Below, piece by piece: positions 61,690 to 64,000 of a stretch of DNA of 64,000 bases (the stretch's first letter is position 1; each line of letters begins with the position of its first letter). Source of the DNA: Manis javanica (Eukaryota; Chordata; Mammalia; Pholidota; Manidae); contig NC_133174.1 in assembly GCF_040802235.1 (NCBI RefSeq), positions 106,955,647-107,019,646 on the forward strand. Direction: 5' to 3'. The notes under the pieces are model-generated. The model was given only the letters and a program-made list of their open reading frames with translations. It was not told the origin of the DNA and searched no databases. The translations under genes and the position numbers were made by a program.

Positions 61690-61905
61690 GGGATCTCAAA
61701 TAGCTGCCTGTTTGGCTGCCTGGTCAGCTAGATGGTTTCCTTTTGCTATTTCAGCATTTCCCTTCTGGTGTCCCTTGCATTGTACTACAACCACCTGTTG
61801 GGGGACATGTACTTCTTCAAGCAGCCTCAAGATCTGATCTTTATATTTAATAGGGCTGTCTTTAGTAGTTAAATATCCTCCATCTCTCCAGATGTCCACA
61901 TGGGC
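61690..61905 (-). pseudogene. ERV RNase H C-terminal fragment
   Basis: A 67-residue frame (VVVQCKGHQKGNAEIAKGN, LADQAAKQAA) matches the end of retroviral RNase H. The catalytic N-terminal part lies in other frames or is decayed. Confidence 0.75.
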
Positions 61906-62649
61906 ATGGAGAACAAGAAATCCCTACTTGGAGTTAGTGTAGAGAGTAAGCTTTTTCCCTTATGCCAGTTCTAAGGCCTGAGATAGAGCAATGAGCTCGG
62001 CTAGTTGAGCTGAAGTCCTGGGAGACACAGGCTGGGCCTCTATTATTTAATGTAGGGAGACAATAGCATTCCCAGCTTTTCATTGCCTATTAAGAACTAA
62101 ATTGCTCCCATAAGTGAACCAGATGAGATCTGGGTTATCTAATGGTTGGTCTGTAAGGTCAGGCCTAGGGCCAAAAGAGAGCAATAGTGCTTCCTGACAT
62201 GAATGGATGGGCTCTTTCTGGGTATCTGGGAGCAAGGTAGCTGGATTAAGAGTTGATCATGTAGCTATTGAGATATCAGGGTTTCCTAACAGCATGACTT
62301 GACATTTGAGAAGTCTTTTGTCAGACAGCCATGGGAATCCATTATACTGTAAGAGGTTAGGGATATTGTGAGAGGTATAAACCTGAATGAGAGCCCCTGG
62401 GGTTAGTCTGAGGGTTTCTTCTAGGAAAAGAGTAAGGGCCCCAAAACAGGAAGGCTATCCTTGCACTGTGCAGTCGAGTCATTTTGACAGATAGTCCATA
62501 GGTTCGTGAGTTAGGCCTAATTTTTGAGTTAGAACTCCGAGGGCTACTCCTTGTCTTTCATGTGAGTACAATTGGAATGGCCTGGCTGGGTTTGGGAGTC
62601 CTAAGGCAGGGGCCTGTGTTAACAGGGCCTTAAGCAGATCTACAGCTCT

Positions 62650-63845
62650 TTGTTGTGATGGTCCCCAGTCTAAAGGTTTAGAGTCATCTTTGCCTTTTAG
62701 GACTTCATAGGAAGGCTGTGCAATGAGTCCATAATTTGGGATCCATAACCTGCAGTATCCTGTTAGTCCTAGGGAAGCCTGAGTTGTTTGTGGGTAGTAA
62801 GCTGGGGTAGAGAAATAATGGCCTGAACTCAGTCTGGAGGAAGGCCTCTCTTTCCTTGGGTAAGGATTATTCCCAGGTAAGTGACCTTTTGTTGTACTAA
62901 GGGAGCTATGGCCCTTGAAACTTTATATCCTCGCTCAGCTAAGAAATTAAGGATTTGAATGGTGTGATTGATGGAGTCTTGTTTTGTGGTGGAACAGATT
63001 AAAAGATAATCTGCCTATTGTATGAGTGTGCCCCCTTCGTTCAGGTGCAGGTGGGCTAGGTCTTGGGACAAGGCTTGTCCAAATAGATGAGGACTGGCTC
63101 TAAACTCCTTGGGGAGAGCAGTCCAAGTTAGTTGGCCAGAGGTGTTTTCTGGAGTGGTCCATTCAAAAGCAAATAGTGACTGTGACTGTTTTCCTAAGGG
63201 GATGCAGAAGAAAGCATCTTTGAGATCTAGAGTTGTAAATCATGAGGTGTCAGGTGGAATAGCTCCTAATAGTGTATGTGGGTTAGGGACCACTGGGTGG
63301 AGAGACACAACGACCTCATTGATAATTCCTAGATCCTGGACTAGACGATAAGTCTGGTCTTTCTTTTTGATGGCCAAGATTGGAGTATTGTAAAGTGAAT
63401 TAGTTGGAACTAGCAGCCCATGTTTAAGATATTTGGAAATTAGAGGCTGGAGGCCTTTATGAGCCTCGGGCATCATAAGATATTGTTTTTGGCTGGGAAA
63501 CTTAGCTGAATCTTTGAGCTGGATGACTAGTGGGGTGACATATTTAGCCTTTCCTAGGATTCCCTTATCCCAAACATCAGGATTAATAGACTGTTCCCAG
63601 TCCTGAAAAGCTGACAAGAGGGGTTTGGGAAAAACCAGAAATTGGAGAGGATTCGGACTGGCTGGCAGAAAGCTGAAAATTATCCTGGTGTGTAATTTTT
63701 CTAGTATTTCTTGTCCCAGGAGGGAAATAGGGCATTCTTTTACAACTAAAAATGGATGTGAAAAATAATGGCTATGGAGGAGACACCTAAGGGTGGAGTG
63801 AAGGGCCGAGTAGTAGGGGTCCCTGTCACTCTGAGTACTGTACAA
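62650..63845 (-). pseudogene. ERV reverse transcriptase, broken
   Basis: The frame 63845-63240 carries the RT N-terminus (QYLMMPEAHKGLQPLI, PILAIKKKDQTYRLVQDL). Further on, the usual YxDD catalytic position (63017-63006) reads stop-Ala-Asp-Tyr, so it has lost two key residues. The enzyme cannot be functional. Confidence 0.85.
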
Positions 63846-63940
63846 GTTTGAGAGGATAGGGGTCCAGAATAGGAATTAAGGACAGAGTAGAAGGCCCTGA
63901 TGTCAATTAAAAAGAAAATTTTCCTACCTGCCATACCCAT
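63746..63940 (-). pseudogene. ERV protease fragment, active site altered
   Basis: A short frame with FFLIDIRAFYSVLN lies just before RT. Retroviral proteases have Asp-Thr-Gly (or Asp-Ser-Gly) at this place; here it reads Asp-Ile-Arg. The frame is broken soon after. Confidence 0.7.
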
Positions 63941-64000
63941 GGTTACCCTAGGCTCTAGTCCAGTGATGTTGATGTCATGGATTGGGACCGGCCGGCCAGG

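Larger units (their letters stand above)
57898..64000 (-). mobile_element. Class I (gammaretrovirus-like) endogenous provirus, 3' part
   Basis: In the minus-strand order the window shows protease (63940-63746), RT (63600-62650), RNase H (about 61900-61690), integrase (about 61450-60950), env (about 60640-58396) and the 3' LTR. gag and the 5' LTR would lie right of 64000. All frames are broken by stops or shifts. The pol and env layout is that of gammaretrovirus-like ERVs. I cannot assign a named family. Confidence 0.88.

Overview
This window is mammalian nuclear DNA: split genes with GT-AG introns, a high load of LINE-1 (L1) sequence, MIR/L2-type ancient repeats, an MLT1-type LTR, a Tigger-type DNA transposon and endogenous retroviruses. 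The two recognisable genes, NKAP (+) and AKAP14 (-), are neighbours on the placental X chromosome (human Xq24), so this is probably X-linked. I saw no Alu, rodent B1/B2, carnivore tRNA-Lys SINE or BovB. That argues against several groups, but I cannot name the species.

Layout. (1) 1-26733 (+): NKAP from its second coding exon to the stop codon. The introns are filled with L1 pieces. (2) 29642-41991 (-): AKAP14, five coding exons (about 187 aa), convergent with NKAP. Its large intron holds an L1 inserted in an older repeat, with a two-LTR retroviral element inserted in that L1. (3) 42000-45650: mostly unassigned single-copy-like sequence with MIRs. (4) 45650-50930: three L1 pieces. (5) 52677-53840 (-): a RHOX-family homeobox gene remnant with two one-base frame breaks and no recognition helix. 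It is followed upstream by a degenerate tandem array with a period of about 130 bp, split by an L1. (6) 57230-64000: an MLT1-type LTR, then a class I (gammaretrovirus-like) endogenous provirus on the minus strand (3' LTR, env, pol, protease; gag lies outside the window). Its reading frames are broken.

The most interesting point is in NKAP. A segment of about 1.9 kb containing one 64-nt coding exon is present twice in direct orientation (11326-13221 and 19236-21120), and a nearly full-length antisense L1 (13222-19235) lies exactly between the copies. The outer edge of the right copy is a good L1 endonuclease target (TT/AAAA on the L1-sense strand). The arrangement therefore looks like an L1 insertion with an extraordinarily long target-site duplication that copied a whole exon. 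Both exon copies keep their splice sites. Because the exon is 64 nt, using either copy keeps the frame, using neither breaks it, and using both gives an immediate TGA. The insertion thus created a candidate mutually exclusive exon pair whose two forms differ by one Asp/Asn residue.
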